From Cerrena zonata (Eukaryota; Basidiomycota; Agaricomycetes; Polyporales; Cerrenaceae), in assembly GCA_038087015.1 (NCBI GenBank), contig JASBNA010000014.1, positions 248,001 to 312,000 on the forward strand: 64,000 nt of DNA, in the 5' to 3' direction. Under the pieces are notes generated by a model that saw only the letters and a program-made list of their open reading frames with translations, was not told where the DNA came from and did not search any database. Positions 23,331 through 35,926 of this stretch are shown here, piece by piece. The stretch's first letter is position 1; each line of letters opens with the position of its first letter. Position numbers and translations under genes: made by a program.

Positions 23331-24927
23331 ATGTCCACGGAGAAGGAACCTATTGTTCACATTCAAGAACACAGTAAAGACAGAGTCAAGTTCATCCTCG
23401 AGAATGTCGACCTAGCGTATGCAATGCCGCTGCCATTTACAAAGTTATTAGGACCATCCCTCTGAATCGTTTCTATAATCTAGGCTTGCGAACTCGGTAC
23501 GACGTGTCATGATGGCAGACATTCCAACTGTCGGTACGTTCATTCTTGTCAAGGGAGTTCCAGGATTAGATCGTTTTAACCGGAATGCCACAATTGTATC
23601 ATAGCTATCGACATGGTGGAAATCGAGAGTAACACGACCGTGTTACCGGACGAATTCATTGCGCACAGACTGGGCCAAATCCCTCTTGTTAGCGCGAATT
23701 GTGATGAGGGACTCCGTTATACTCGAGTACGCCCTTTTCCACTCACACTGTTCCTCCTGTGTTAACTCTTCCCCTTTGTTCTAATGGCTATCTTTTAGGA
23801 TTGCAACTGTATGAATGGATGCAAATTCTGTACCGTCATTCTCTCTCTACAAGTATCTTGCAGTGAAGAAGGCAAGACGATGATGGTCACAAGCAATCAA
23901 CTGGAAGTGATCCCGCAGCAGGATCTGTATGACGATGGGGCAGAAGAGATGTCCAAAAGACCGGAGAATTTCGGTCAACCTGTTGGCAAAGGTATGCATT
24001 GTGCAAGCTTTCACTCCTCTCGCCCGTTTATTGAAAGGACTTTTGTAGACGATGCTGCTGCTGAGCCGATATTGATCTGTAAGATGAGGAAAGGTATGGA
24101 ATTGAAGGCGCGATGTATTGCGAAAAAGGTACGCAAACAAAACATTAGAAATTCTTACAAAGCTTCTGACAATACAACTCATTTTCAGGGTATCGCGAAA
24201 GAACACGCGAAATGGTCCCCATGTTCGGCAGTCGGTTTCGAGTATGACCCGCACAACAGACTGCGGCATACTACATACTGGTTCGAAGACGACGTGAAAT
24301 CAGAATGGCCATTAAGTGAAAACGCGCAACTGGAAGAACCCGTAAAGGAAGATGAAGAGTTCGACTACAATGCGAAACCGAACAAGTTTTACATGGATGT
24401 TGAGACGGATGGTAGTCTTGGTCCTCAGGAAGTTGTATTAAAGGTGTGTGTATTAGCCTCTAGTCAACGCATCCCTTCTCGAGTGACTAATTGACGATTC
24501 GAACAACAGGGCCTCCAAGAACTACAAACAAAACTAGCCAATCTCATTCTTGGGCTAAAAGCCGAACCAGAAGCTGACACAACAGCTCACGGAGAAGCAG
24601 GATTTGGTCAAGCTGAAGCTGCGCCACCAGGCTGGGCTGTACCGGCTGGAGCGGCTGGAGCAACTGGCGGTGGCTGGGGACAAAATCAAGCTCTAACGAA
24701 CGGTACAGGTGGTGGCGGAGCATGGGGAAGCACAAGTCCGAGGGCTGGCGGTAGTGGTGGTGGTGCATGGGGAGGTGCAGCATCTCACACAAGGTACTGG
24801 TGGAGGATGGGGTGCTGGTGCTAGCCCTCCTCGAACTAATGGATGGGGAGCCTCAAGTCCGAGAACGGGAGGTCAGACTTCAGGATGGGGGAGCTCGTCA
24901 CCGCAACAGGGTGGTTGGAATGTGTAG
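23331..24927 (+). CDS. rpb3: RNA polymerase II subunit RPB3
   Basis: Alpha-like subunit that dimerises with RPB11 to nucleate Pol II assembly in the nucleus. The start [15 protein letters not shown] leads to [19 protein letters not shown], the alpha-motif, then the zinc loop [10 protein letters not shown] (C-x-C-x3-C-x2-C). After the conserved core ([22 protein letters not shown]) there is an extra C-terminal tail rich in Gly, Trp and Ser (repeats such as GGGWG and GWGSSSP). The tail is read in two frames: connecting them needs removal of a 91-bp segment 24703-24793 (GT..AG) or a small indel; otherwise translation stops at about 24822. I annotate the longer form ending [14 protein letters not shown] at 24927. 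Confidence 0.9.
24650..24924 (+). repeat. Gly/Trp-rich coding repeats in rpb3 tail
   Basis: Imperfect repeats of GGTGGTGG/TGGGG units encode GGW/GWG and SSP motifs. The sequence after the candidate intron donor (GGTACAGGTGGTGG) resembles that after the candidate acceptor (GGTACTGGTGGAGG), suggesting internal duplication. Confidence 0.7.
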
Positions 24928-25292
24928 AGATCTTAGTCTTTTGTATTGTAGATTCTTCATTGGTCGTCTAGACCGAGTGTATTTTATGCTTTTGTGTAAT
25001 TGACTATGTACTAGAATCACGGTGCACAGCATAGGCGATTGTAGCATTGCTCGTAGAGCTTTTTTGCATTCTATAGTGAAGATAACTGAGACTGAGGTCG
25101 TGACTCTTAAAGAGAGGGATGAGGAACTAAGGAACACCAAGAATAAGGACGAAAGCACATGCAGAGAGACGGAACAACAAACGTGATGGGGAGTAAGGTA
25201 CTAAAATGTAGTAATAAATGGAAGCAATGTTCGAGTCCATAAAACACCTCTCATATAACACTAGATAGATGGGGAAAGTCATGTCGCTGTCG
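24928..25292. other. Convergent intergenic region
   Basis: 3' flanks of rpb3 and the channel gene; nothing recognised. Confidence 0.5.
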
Positions 25293-28200
25293 TTAGAAGT
25301 GAGCACTTGGACCAGGTTTTGCAGTTCTCAATTCAATTTCTTCCATGCCTTGAGCAGCGGGCATGGTCACTGCGGTGGGCATAGGAGGCATGGTGACAGT
25401 TGCGAGACTTGATCGTTGTCGGAGACCAAGGCCAGGTCGTGGAGGGCCACGGACCTAGTCTTCTAGGGTTTGTCATGGCCAACTGTACTGGATATAAGTA
25501 GAAGTCAAGATTGAGTGAAGGCAGGTGTCGTACCTCGCTGGCTTCGTCGAATACATCCTCAGAGGGATCGCCTACAGGATAAGACGATGAAATGCTGGAT
25601 TCACAACCAAACAGAACAAAGCTTACCGATGACAGTCCTCTCGTCGGTAAATGTATACGCGTGAGGAATAGTAGGCTCCCTTAGATGTCCCGTCGGCGTG
25701 GTTGCACCAGTCGTTCTCGCCTCGGCCGTCTTGACATCATCATAAGGCACCAATGTATACTTGGCAGGTGGTTTCGATTTATCAGGATCACCAGCAGGAC
25801 CAAACATCTTGACTTTGGAGAGAGAAGACTTCAGTGCGCATACCCACTTATTCCTACGTTTGGCCTTCAGAGCTCCTTGTTGCCAATTACTCTTGTACTT
25901 GATGTCAGCACGAAGTGTCATTTTCTCTTGCCCGGGGATATCTAGTGACAGAAATTAGAATGTTCGAGATGCGACGAGAATATAGTCTTACCGACTACCA
26001 GAACGTCGAATACAGCGAGGAAATCACGACGTTCAGATTTAAGGAAGGCTAGCATCATTTCACGTAGTCGTTCGATTTGTTCGAAACTAGTGTCGTATTC
26101 CTATTGCAAATGATTAGAAGGACAACGCACGACGTATGACCTATATTTACTCACTACGTCGAAAGTGAATGACTCGGACATTTGAGGGCTGCGTCGCATG
26201 TTTTGAATGAACTAATATCCACGTTTGGTTAGCTGTAACAAAATAAAATCGCTACACCTACCTTCTCGTTCAGAACAGTATTCGGAGCTTGAACCAGACA
26301 AGCGTTGCTGTCGAGGAAAATCGTACTGAGAAGACGAATCTCCTTCACCGTATACGTATCCACTCCCACGGCAACACGATCGCCAACATCATAAGGATGT
26401 TTAATAAACAAGAAGATGATGGACGTAAGGACTTCTGCAAGGGAGGAACCGATAAGCCAACTGAGACCGAGGACGAGAGTGCCTGCTCCGGTAATTAGTG
26501 TAACGACTTGTGCTTCCTATACAAAGGTTATGAAGATTTCTTCTACACAAAGATGAGTAGTTTCAATGGAGAACTTACAAGGCAGACAGCGATAATAAGA
26601 ATAGCGACGATGAAGTACACAGTCATCAAGATGTTGTCCAAACGACCTACGGCACTGTCCAAATCGCGCATCGAGTGTTCAATAGACAGCTGTTCACGAT
26701 GGAACTCCAAGCAAGCCATTTCGATCTCGTCCCTAGAAGCATCGCCATTGGTATCCTTATCAAAAATAGCGAAGGCTGCGTCAGCGTCGTCTGGTGTTGG
26801 GAAGAATCGAGCGATATCCTCGACAATAAGATAATCAGAACCCGGTCGTGCGAAGGAGTAATACAATCGGCGAGCCAGCTAAATCATTGACAAACACTCA
26901 GAAAATTTGACCATGAAGTGGGAGAATGGATAACAAACCAATCGCGACTTATTCGCGCTACCTAACGCAGTCTGCACCATCGCCTGAGGCGAATTTGGTT
27001 GCAGGACTGAGGTGCCAGCAATTTCCGAAGCCACATTTCCCAATGCAGTCGTAGTGGTCGTCGCAGCCTGACGAACACCTTTCAAAGCCTTCTTGAGGAA
27101 TTTCTTAGGATCAATAGTAGCGCGTTTGTTGCTCATGCCCCCATCCTTGAGGGTATCCGAACGACCGGGGATGTCACTGGAATGACGGTAGAGGGTAACG
27201 AGAGTTCGCACAGCGAATTTTTGAGCCTGAATACGCTCTGCGTACGACCGCTCGTGGAACTTTCCAGCAATCCACTGGATGGAGAACTTTTCGAACGCGA
27301 GCACTGCGGCACAGAGGAAAAATCCGAAGAAGAGTTTAGCAGCTGTGTTAACAGCGTTCACACTGCTCTCGCTAGCATCGCTTTGTTGACGGTCATTGAT
27401 CAAGGGTTGGAACGCGATCCAAATAGCGAATGTCCAGGCTAGTAAGGCAACGTATCTAGAACGTAAGAAATATTTTAACATCTGAACGGGTGTACATTGA
27501 ATAACAAATACCTGTGGAGAACGTCCAACCAGTCGATGTAACGTCTAGTACCAACTGCGACAACACCGACAGTGTACCGAGCAATCCTTGGTAACACCAT
27601 TCTACATCATCATAACAGTCAGCGTCAACCCGAGTTACTAGGTAGCATGATTGTATGTTCAAGGTGAATGGAATACGTACGACATGGCGAGGGAAGCCCA
27701 CCAACCGACCCAAACGACGCTGAGCCAGATACTCCAAAAAAGTAATTTGACTCCCCATACGGTCTTATCAGGGAACTCGGTGAACCCAAGAATACCAGGA
27801 ATCCAGATCAAAGCCAGAACAGGGACGATAAACAAGAACCAACGAGAGATGATCGAGACGTTTAATAGATAGTGGTAGAACCTAGAGACCTAATGAAGTT
27901 GATATAGAGTTTAGGGTCATTTTTTTCGAGACAAAATAGAACATACCCCATTCTTCGGTGTATCCCCGTCCGCAAACGCTAAATGAGAGTGACTGGCGTT
28001 TCTTGAATCAAATTCTTCATACGAATGTTCAATCTTCCTAATCCCCGCAAGCAAATCCCAACTCCCATTCCGGCTCCCAGTGGGATGGTGCAAATGACTC
28101 TGTCTCCTCGACCCAGCACTATGGTGGCTCCCTTGACTAGCATTCGGTTGAGGCATCCCAGCACCTCCAGGGTACATCGCTGCTTGAGCTTGAGCACGCT

Positions 28201-28453
28201 CAGCGTCATACTCCGCACTGAAATTGCCGTAACTCTGGTTCATCGGAGTTGTATCTTCATCGCTAGCAGGGCTAGGCATAGGAACGTGCCTCACGAAGGG
28301 GTCGTGACTGCCCGCGTCAGGCATTGCGGGCGACAAAGGGGGGTAAGAGTTTGAGTGTTGAGGAGACCGTAGTGGCGAGTTTGAATGAAGAGACATCGAA
28401 TCGCCGTGCCCGTCTCGGGACGTAACATCTTCTGGGATGTTGAGCATTGGCAT
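25293..28453 (-). CDS. MscS-family mechanosensitive channel with EF-hand
   Basis: Fungal Msy1/Msy2-type channel. A long disordered N-terminus rich in Ser, Pro and His precedes about four hydrophobic segments (for example WFLFIVPVLALIWIPGILG and VALLAWTFAIWIAFQPL). A cytosolic EF-hand follows: FDKDTNGDASRDE, with acidic residues at the calcium-binding positions. The pore region and MscS beta-domain are seen in VVTLITGAGTLVLGLSWLIG and FIKHPYDVGDRVAVGVDTY. The C-terminus is disordered and ends LRTAKPGPSAHF. Such channels respond to hypo-osmotic stress and calcium at the ER or related membranes in fission yeast; location here is inferred. ATG at 28453 was preferred because no clear upstream start is visible in the same open frame. 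Confidence 0.9.
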
Positions 28454-28946
28454 CTCGATCGTAACGGTGATTTTTTGGTCCGCAATCACGCTTCTGTCAA
28501 TGCCGGGGGAGAGTATACAAGGCAGGTTGTTGTGGAATTATAACCGGTAATCTGTGTACCTGAACAGACTAAAACTCTGAACCGAAAAATAGACTGCGCA
28601 AGGTGGTTGTTCGGGGTGAAAATTAGCAGCAAACTCGCATTGCCACTTTGAAATCTGGCTCTACCAGTCAGTGGGGAACAGTATCAACCTGAACGTCGTC
28701 GTCGTAGTACGGAGTGAACAGAGGCCTGACCGACCTGCTTCTGGTAACTGATTTAATTTTATGGGCGCTAAGTGTACAAGGTTGAGCAAGCGACATCATA
28801 ACATTAACGGCAAACTCGTCGCTGTCGGTCTACAAAACTCCCCGTCTTGGCATATTCACGACTCGGTATGTAGAATGTGTAGAGTAACATTATCCAGCAG
28901 AGATACAATGGGTATAGATACGAAAAATCCAAGAGTAGCAATGTCG
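28454..28946. other. Channel gene upstream region
   Basis: Gap between two same-strand genes; no gene or motif recognised. Confidence 0.45.
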
Positions 28947-31648
28947 TCATCCGGAAGGCCGTCTGTAGAAAACATGCCGTGCTATTGCGGCCGACGTCGC
29001 AGAAATAGCTGGAGGTACAGTGTCAGGCGACACAGGTGAAGGTGATGTCGAAGGGATGTGATGTCGACGAGGTTTGAAGATGAGTACCAAAATGAGACCA
29101 AAGATGGTCAGGAGGAGGAGGAAGATACACTTTCGTCTTCCAGTGTTCTTCTGATATCTGATAGTTCACAGAGATGGGTCAGACTAGAACCGATGTGATA
29201 CGAAGTGAAGTGAACACACTGAGTAGCCATGTCAAGCTCTTTGACAGCATCCGACATCTGAACAGCTGTCTGTTCAATGTTATACTCCACGCTGTCCAGC
29301 AGAGTTCCCTGATCAATCACCATCGCCGAGAGGTCCTTGAACAGTTCAGCCAGCTGTGCAATTGACTTTGCGATCTCTGTCAACTCTCTGTCTCTCGAGC
29401 GAAGATCCTGGTCCGGCATCATCACTTCGTGAGCTAAAGCCTGGCTGCGTGACTATTGAAATGATGTGTGAGAAGTGTGAACTCGGACTTAACAAGACCC
29501 CGAGAAGGATCCGTGGAATATAGATGTGGGACTTACCACACGAGCTGCTTCGATGTCTTCATCTAACGCAGACAGACCATCCGATCCTTTCAATGACAAT
29601 GTACCTGATGCTACCAGAAGATCTTGGGTTTTGACCGCACGTCCCTGGAGCTCTATAAAAAGCAGAGTTAACTTTAGTACACTAGAACTCGATCCACGGT
29701 GAGTCTGAGAATGGAGAAAATAAGGTGTTGGCTTCAAAGTGAAGCGTTGGCGCTGGACGGTAGCATAATGATACCCAAACCCAAGCAGGATGTCATAGTC
29801 ACGGAATGATCGCCGGTAAAAGGCTTGGATTTCCGGTAAAGTTCCTACTGTTCCCTTGCCGAAGGCACACCAGATGGTGAACATCACAGTCCATCCTCCA
29901 GGACCACATCTCGGACAATGCGGCATTAAGTCCTGGCACAACATACGCCAGGAACAAGTCAAACGAAGATCTCATACAAATCTTTGCGTTGCACCGGCAT
30001 TTGTAAGATCGTGAGTAGGAAAGCTAACCCACGACAGTAAGCAGAATTTTGCCATATGGTGGTTAGCGATCAGCGTATCTCTGGAATTGTACCACCAAGC
30101 TTGAGACCTTCAGAGTCGGAGCGCGAGATTTACTACGAAATCTGGACACGCTACAAGTGGGGTCTCAAGCCGTCGGGTTAGACTTTGAGCAACATTTTAG
30201 AATTTACTCCACATCCACATGGTGCGACTGAGCACTATGAATAAGGAACATTATCTTTGGACCGTGACAGAGCTAATCGGAAACATTGCAGCGGGTGTCG
30301 AATCTCAACTCCCGCAGTAGTCATTGTTGAAATATTCCGACCCAAATGCCGCATTGTCACAATGAGGTGCAGCAAGCTGTTGTTCCAGAGTTGTATCGGG
30401 CCCAAGAATCTAATTGGCAATGAGGGGATGTAATCGCCGATAAGAAGAGGGTGATGTGTGAAAAGGGTAGAATTCCGGCAGGATGCAAATTCATAGGCGG
30501 ATCGCCAGCCTTTGGTGGGCGTGTAGGCAGGCACCTGCAGTAAACAGAACGCCAAGTAGACGACACAATATTCCGAAATTTTCGGTGAGCATCGGATGGT
30601 CGCGGCATACCTCGAGTGGTCTAATCGCGAGCATAACTTGAGATAATTCAATAGCCTGTCACTATTTATGGACTGATGCATCGTCTTCGTGACGAGTTGC
30701 ATGACACATTCCCTCAAGGCACATGAGGCAGAATGAAGTCTTTACATGCAGCATGTCAAGTCTGAGTAGACGATCACCAGCACATCATCTAAGATGTGAC
30801 AGATAGAGGGGCGAGGTTCTGTAATTGGAAAACAGAATGGTCTGTACTCACTTTCCATGTATACACGCTGCTTCTTTCGAAATGCGGCACTGAGCTCTTG
30901 GATCTTGGCAGCCAGACCTCGCTGGACATTCTTCGCCGTTAGTTCCTCGTTGTGTGATCCACTACCAGACGGCGGAAATGAGTGCTGAGGCGAAACTGTT
31001 ATCCGCTGAATCAATTGATGACACCGCCGAAAATCCTGAAAATCGGGAATAAATGTTCAGTTGCGTTAGATACCAACTGGTGCATCGAGCACCACTGTAG
31101 CACTGCACAGCGTCCGGAAGGGACATACTTTTGTTACATCGCTTGTAGCAGCTTCAATTTCTCGTTCTTCAGCGGTTCGGTCCGAGAATCCGGGCAAGAC
31201 ATGTTTAGCATGCAGTTTATCAAGCGAAGAAACTGGACGGGAAGAAAGTGGCTTGGATATGAGTTGAAAATCGAAGAGAGGGAATCCCGAACGAACATGT
31301 CAAACCTACTTTTCGTCTGGATGCCAGCTAGTATCTCCTCGACCTCCTCAGCTACGTCGACCCTGAGAACATTAGTTAGTGCATGGTTCTTGAGGTAATA
31401 CGAGAATTAATGCACCATTTTGGTGGAAGGTCTGCGTCGATGGATAAGTGTGCAGCGTCAGAGTCTATGAGACGGTCCTCCTCGTCTTCGAGGGTTGGTG
31501 TTTCATCGTCATAGTTTGCAGCGAACCTAGGTCTGCGTCGAAAGCGAGAAGAACTAGCACGCGAGTCTCTGTAGGATATGTAGAGTAGAGTCCTTGAGCG
31601 GATTGTTGGCTCTGACGAGCTCGACGACGACGACGATGACGAAGCCAT
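28947..31648 (-). CDS. tlg2: Syntaxin-16/Tlg2-type t-SNARE
   Basis: Qa-SNARE of the trans-Golgi/endosome. The start MASSSSSSSSSSEPTIRSRT contains a ten-Ser run and is followed by LLYISYRDSRASSSR, the Tlg2 N-peptide-like beginning. The Habc part includes KNVQRGLAAKIQELSAAFRKKQRVYME. The SNARE motif contains MVIDQGTLLDSVEYNIEQTA with the ionic-layer Gln, then MATQYQKNTGRRKCIFLLLL and a C-terminal anchor (TIFGLILVLIFKP) with about 45 luminal residues. The intron between the KKQRVYME and KLQGRAVKTQD exons spans 29653-30851 (1,199 bp), far above the local norm, and contains unexplained open stretches. Confidence 0.93.
29653..30851 (-). other. Oversized intron of tlg2
   Basis: Donor GTGAGTAC at the 30851 end and acceptor TTTTATAG at the 29653 end join E and LQGRAVKTQD in phase. 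On the opposite strand 30059-30181 reads VVSDQRISGIVPPSLRPSES and onward to a TAG, with a composition like a real C-terminus; on the same strand a 160-codon open frame covers 30235-30717. No family recognised for either. Confidence 0.7.
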
Positions 31649-32639
31649 TTAACGCCGTCGACGCTGTCCCTGACGGTGAGTAGCCTGCCGGTATATGCCG
31701 AAAAGTCTTCGGGGGAAATAACGCCAAATAACCATCAACAGGTTGCGGGCGCTCCGAGAAGACTGCCGCTTGTTATCCTCGTGTCCTTCAAGTTGAGTTG
31801 TGCCAGTGTTCTGCACCACAACTGCAGCATCCAAGTTGCATCTGAAAGGCGCGAATACATGTCATAGTGCATCTAACGCTCTGTTATTACGTTTGTCTGA
31901 AACAACATTTGTCAGTTGTTGTGGACAAGGTTTGGTCGGAACATCCTCCGTGAGTGATGGAAACCGATCATCCGAACCCCCTGTGCATGTCCGCCCATGT
32001 GAATGGGACCAAACGCCGCTGTCCATGGTCTTCAAATACCTCCAAGGAGCCAGCCACACTTTCTTTCTCACCACATGTACACCAGCTGGCCAAACTAGCT
32101 CACGCACCATTCATATAGCTCCCTAATCCCTCTCGGGACATACTTACTTATCGCTTCAATCATTCTCTCTTGTCACCCCCTGCCAACTGGATTAGCATCT
32201 TCATCTCATTGCGATCTGTTCATCGCGTCACTCCCCTCCCTTCCACTGATCTTTATCTATCGCATCCCGGATCAACGCATTCGTATTCTACGTGCCTTGT
32301 GACTTCCCACTGCTCTCATCCTTTTGCCCGGAATTCAGAACCCAAGACTCGCGCTCCCAACTCTACCAACTATAAAAGATACACTCTCCTTCAATAATCC
32401 CTACCGGCTTCCGGATCCAGAATTCCCCCAAGTTCAGCCCCTCCATCACATATTCTCCCTGTAATCCATACAAATACACCCTACTGTACCCGCTCTCTCG
32501 ACCCTACTACACCCACATCCTCACCCAATCTCGTCTCCCCCAAATCTAATGTAAGCTGCGTTAACCTGAATTGGCCCATGCTCCTCTCTCTAAAGCTTAA
32601 TCGCCCGGATTTTCATATTTTAGACTTTTTTTGATCGCC
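31649..32639. other. Divergent intergenic region
   Basis: About 1 kb between tlg2 and the small Cys-rich gene. The right half (32100-32560) is CT-rich on the plus strand, as is common in fungal promoters and leaders. No gene recognised. Confidence 0.45.
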
Positions 32640-33125
32640 ATGTGCCAGCTCCATACGTGAGTTTACGTTATTCCGTCAGGAAGTTCCGAGGCTAATTATC
32701 TACTCGTAGTGAGGGTACCCGACACGGTTGCGGGGTTTGTTTTATCTCCCTTCATCGCACATCCCTTCCATCTGACGTCATTATGCCCCTTTGTCCTGTT
32801 TTAGCACTATGTCATCGTATGTTTCATCATTTCTTCCCGCATGACTACGCTGTATTGACGTACTATCGACAGACCAGGAAAGTCTCGAAAGTCGACTGTG
32901 AAAGCCCCTATTGTACCTTGTCAAGGCAACACAACCCAAACTGTCGGGACTGCAGACATGAACGCGTACGTTACTCTTTTATTGTTCGGCAGTTCGGTGT
33001 GAATAAATGTCTGATACTTTGTCCCGGTGCAGTACTATGGCCCTGACTTGACAGAAACCATCACCGCCCGAACCACCGAGTTTTGTACGGAATGCCATAA
33101 TTACTGGAAGCTTGGCCGTCGTTAG
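32640..33125 (+). CDS. Small Cys-rich protein, basidiomycete type, unknown function
   Basis: Five tiny exons (32640-32656, 32710-32734, 32805-32816, 32873-32965, 33033-33125) total 240 nt and encode 79 residues: start MCQLHTEGTRHGCGHYVITR, then KVDCESPYCTLSRQHNPNC, CRHERYYGPDLTETITART, and FCTECHNYWKLGRR at the end. Eight or more Cys plus several His are arranged in C-x-x-C-like pairs, suggesting a metal-binding fold. There is no signal peptide. I have seen similar short proteins (GTR..CGHY) as hypothetical proteins in basidiomycetes; no function is known to me. Exon 3 is just 12 nt. All splice phases agree. Confidence 0.8.
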
Positions 33126-33487
33126 CGAGTTACGACCCCTCTATCACCACGAATATCTCTCCGCTCTCTATTCATAATCATCACCAGTATTCTCATTCTT
33201 GCATAATATTTATCGTCGTGTAGCTCAATCGCCTCATGCTCCCCCATCGTCCCTTTTCTTCCTTGCTGTGTTCTTTTTTTCTCGCTTTTGTTCGTGTTGC
33301 TGTCGTGCTACATTTCTACCTCCTCTATTCACAGCATGCCAGTCATGTTTAACCTCGTAGTAGAACAAGCAAGTAATACACCAAATGATTCAATGATTCC
33401 GAAACTCCGATATGTTATCAACTTAATACACGACTGATCTACTCTAAAGATACATGTGGAAATTTCCAAGTAAATTAGTGATATCAA
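33126..33487. other. Convergent intergenic region
   Basis: T-rich 3' flanks, nothing recognised. Confidence 0.5.
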
Positions 33488-35754
33488 CTACCACTTGACT
33501 GCAAGACCAACGACTTCGCTCCCCACTGCTCTGTACTGGGTCCGGAACAACTCCCGTCTTCTTCCCTCGGCCTCATCATTCATCGAAGAGCTCCACACCG
33601 ATCCAACGTCACATTCTCCGTCATTGAGCAAGGCCGCAGGCTTGCACAATTCGCGAAGTATCTGTATCGCAAGTGCATCCGCCGAACGTCGTTTAGCATC
33701 CGTTCCCTGCGAGTGTTGAGGATTTGGTTGGTATTGAGATAATGAAAGAGATGCAGATTGTGGAGGTGGAGACGGTGGGGGCGTTGGAAGACCTAACCAA
33801 TACATCTCTTCGACCTTCTTCGTCCATTCTCGGTTTCCCCATTTGGCATCTTGTCCTGGAACTTGGATAGGGAGTTCGGCACCTATCGACACTCCTGTAG
33901 ACTCCCAGTCTCGCTTGTAACCTTCTTCATCTGTGGTAGCACGTGTACTTTGAGGCGGACGTAGTTGGCCTCCACCATTCACACACCCTCCGGGGCAAGC
34001 CATCACTTCGACGTAATCATACCCTTTCTCCGAGTTTGCCGTATCACCAGCCGCCGTCTTTCTCGCCCTGACACCTTTTCCTCTCAAACCAGCCAATCTC
34101 CCCGCCGCCCCTCTCCCAACTTGAACACCAGCTTCCCTTCCAACCTTCCTAACCACATTCTGTAAATTCCTAAATCCGTAGCACTTAGCTCCCTTAAATA
34201 CGACTTCGCCCGAAAGTCGATTGGTAAGAGTATATTCCTCGTAGTCGGCGGAACGGATAGTGCGAACGTTCAGCTCAAGATCCTCTGAGGCACCCATAAG
34301 CAATACGATCAGACTGTGCAGATAAGATCCGGATGAGGTACCCGGGTGGGTGATTAATTCCGGGAATGCGGTTTGAGGATCAAGGTTGAGATTACGTTCC
34401 TCGGAAACACTATTTTGTGGAGAACGTGGACCGGGTGAACTGGGCGAGTTGAATGATTGGGTTCCATTGGTCGCAGAGGCTGTGCGGATAGAATGAGTGG
34501 CATGCGCTGAATGTATGGGTTGGGCTGAGGGGATGGTGTTTTCGTCGTCAAGAGGTATCGATAGGTCCCATCCTTTCTCGCGCATCATGAGTTCGAGTTC
34601 GCCAGTGGTGATAACACAATCTACATCTCTTGTACTGTATGTTTCGTTATAGAAGTCTTGCCTCGAGGCTTCGAGTTTTTTGTCGTAGCATGGCATAACC
34701 GAAACATGATATATCTGATCAGGGCTGAACAAGCCAACGTAAAAAGATGAATATCAGATACGGTTATTACGAGAAAGTACGGAGGAAGAAGACCGGAACT
34801 CGGAAAGATATAATAGACAATAAGGTTTAGACGTACTGTTTTCCCCATTTCGTGCCTAACCATTCCTTGACGAGTGTACCCATGACTTGTTGAGGACTTT
34901 TTGTACGGCTTATGAAGGGGAGCATCTCCGCGTGGGTTTTCTCGGCATAGCAGACCCACCCCGGGCATGCACTGGCAAGCATGGGTAGCGACCCTTGACC
35001 TGCTTTCTTTCGTTCTTCGAATTCTCTGGCATGTTCTAAGAGGGAAAGGTGTCTTGCGAAAGTTGTATCATAAACATATTCGAATCCAAGCACTGTCTTT
35101 GCGAATACTTGCACCCGCCGAAGGATCTGGTGCAAAGTGACCGGGGCGGCAGTACTACTAGATGAGATGGAAGCAGCAAGCGAGGCAAGTGATTGTGGAG
35201 CAATAGAGAGGATAGGAACTTTGTGCGAAGGATCCGGTAGAGGTGGATTGGACGAGAGGAAATTAAGCACTTCAGTATGAGATTGGAGAGTGATTAGGAC
35301 CGATTCGGCCGAAGTGATACACCCGCTGAAATATTGAGTAGATGGGTCAGTCCTTGGTATGTTTGAAGTATGGTAATAATGAAAAGGATGTGCACCTGCA
35401 GGCTAAGCAGTCATTCAGACTTATTTGGGCTGTTTCAAGCTTTTTCGGAACATCGACGGAGGTCTTGAGACCATCCGCAGATACTTCGTAGTATGACCCG
35501 GCCGAGTCAACACGGATTTCGGTCTGCAAGGTTCCATGTCAAATCTTTTCAGTTATAATTATTCAAGATGGACCTACAGATGCAGCCCCAGGTTCCTTTG
35601 CTTCGACCTTATTCGTTTGCTCCACTGGTTTAATGCATGATTGAGCCGGTGTTATGAAATCATTCAGATCTGTCAGAGTCTACCAGAAATTCGTCGGCAT
35701 CAATGAAGTATCATCCAAAGTATTTGAACATACCAGAGCACCCGAGAACGCCAT
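33488..35754 (-). CDS. nar1: Cytosolic Fe-S cluster assembly factor Nar1
   Basis: Iron-hydrogenase-like protein of the CIA pathway that passes Fe-S clusters to cytosolic and nuclear apoproteins. The start MAFSGALTLTDLNDFITPAQ is followed by the N-terminal cluster ligands SCIKP and NDCLACSGCIT. The H-cluster-like half has LASACPGWVCYAEKTH, HVSVMPCYDKKLEA and VMACPGGCVNGGGQLRPP. Two low-complexity Ser/Pro/Thr-rich insertions are present, one between PLDDENTIPSAQ and LDPQTAFPELI, the other GLPTPPPSPPPQSAS, making the protein longer than yeast Nar1. Ends VGSEVVGLAVKW. Divergent from the glutaminyl cyclase with only 172 bp between start codons. Confidence 0.95.
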
Positions 35755-35926
35755 GGTAAGAGGGAAAGGAGTGGATGTCCGAAAGTACGAGCCTGACAAA
35801 TCATGGTGCTTGAATTCCAATCCTCTCGATCACCCTTCGATCACCTCGATCGTCTTTCACGTGGCGACGGGTCCACGTCTATGCATTCGTGCCTGGAATT
35901 GCCTCTACTCGTCGTTTGATGATACA

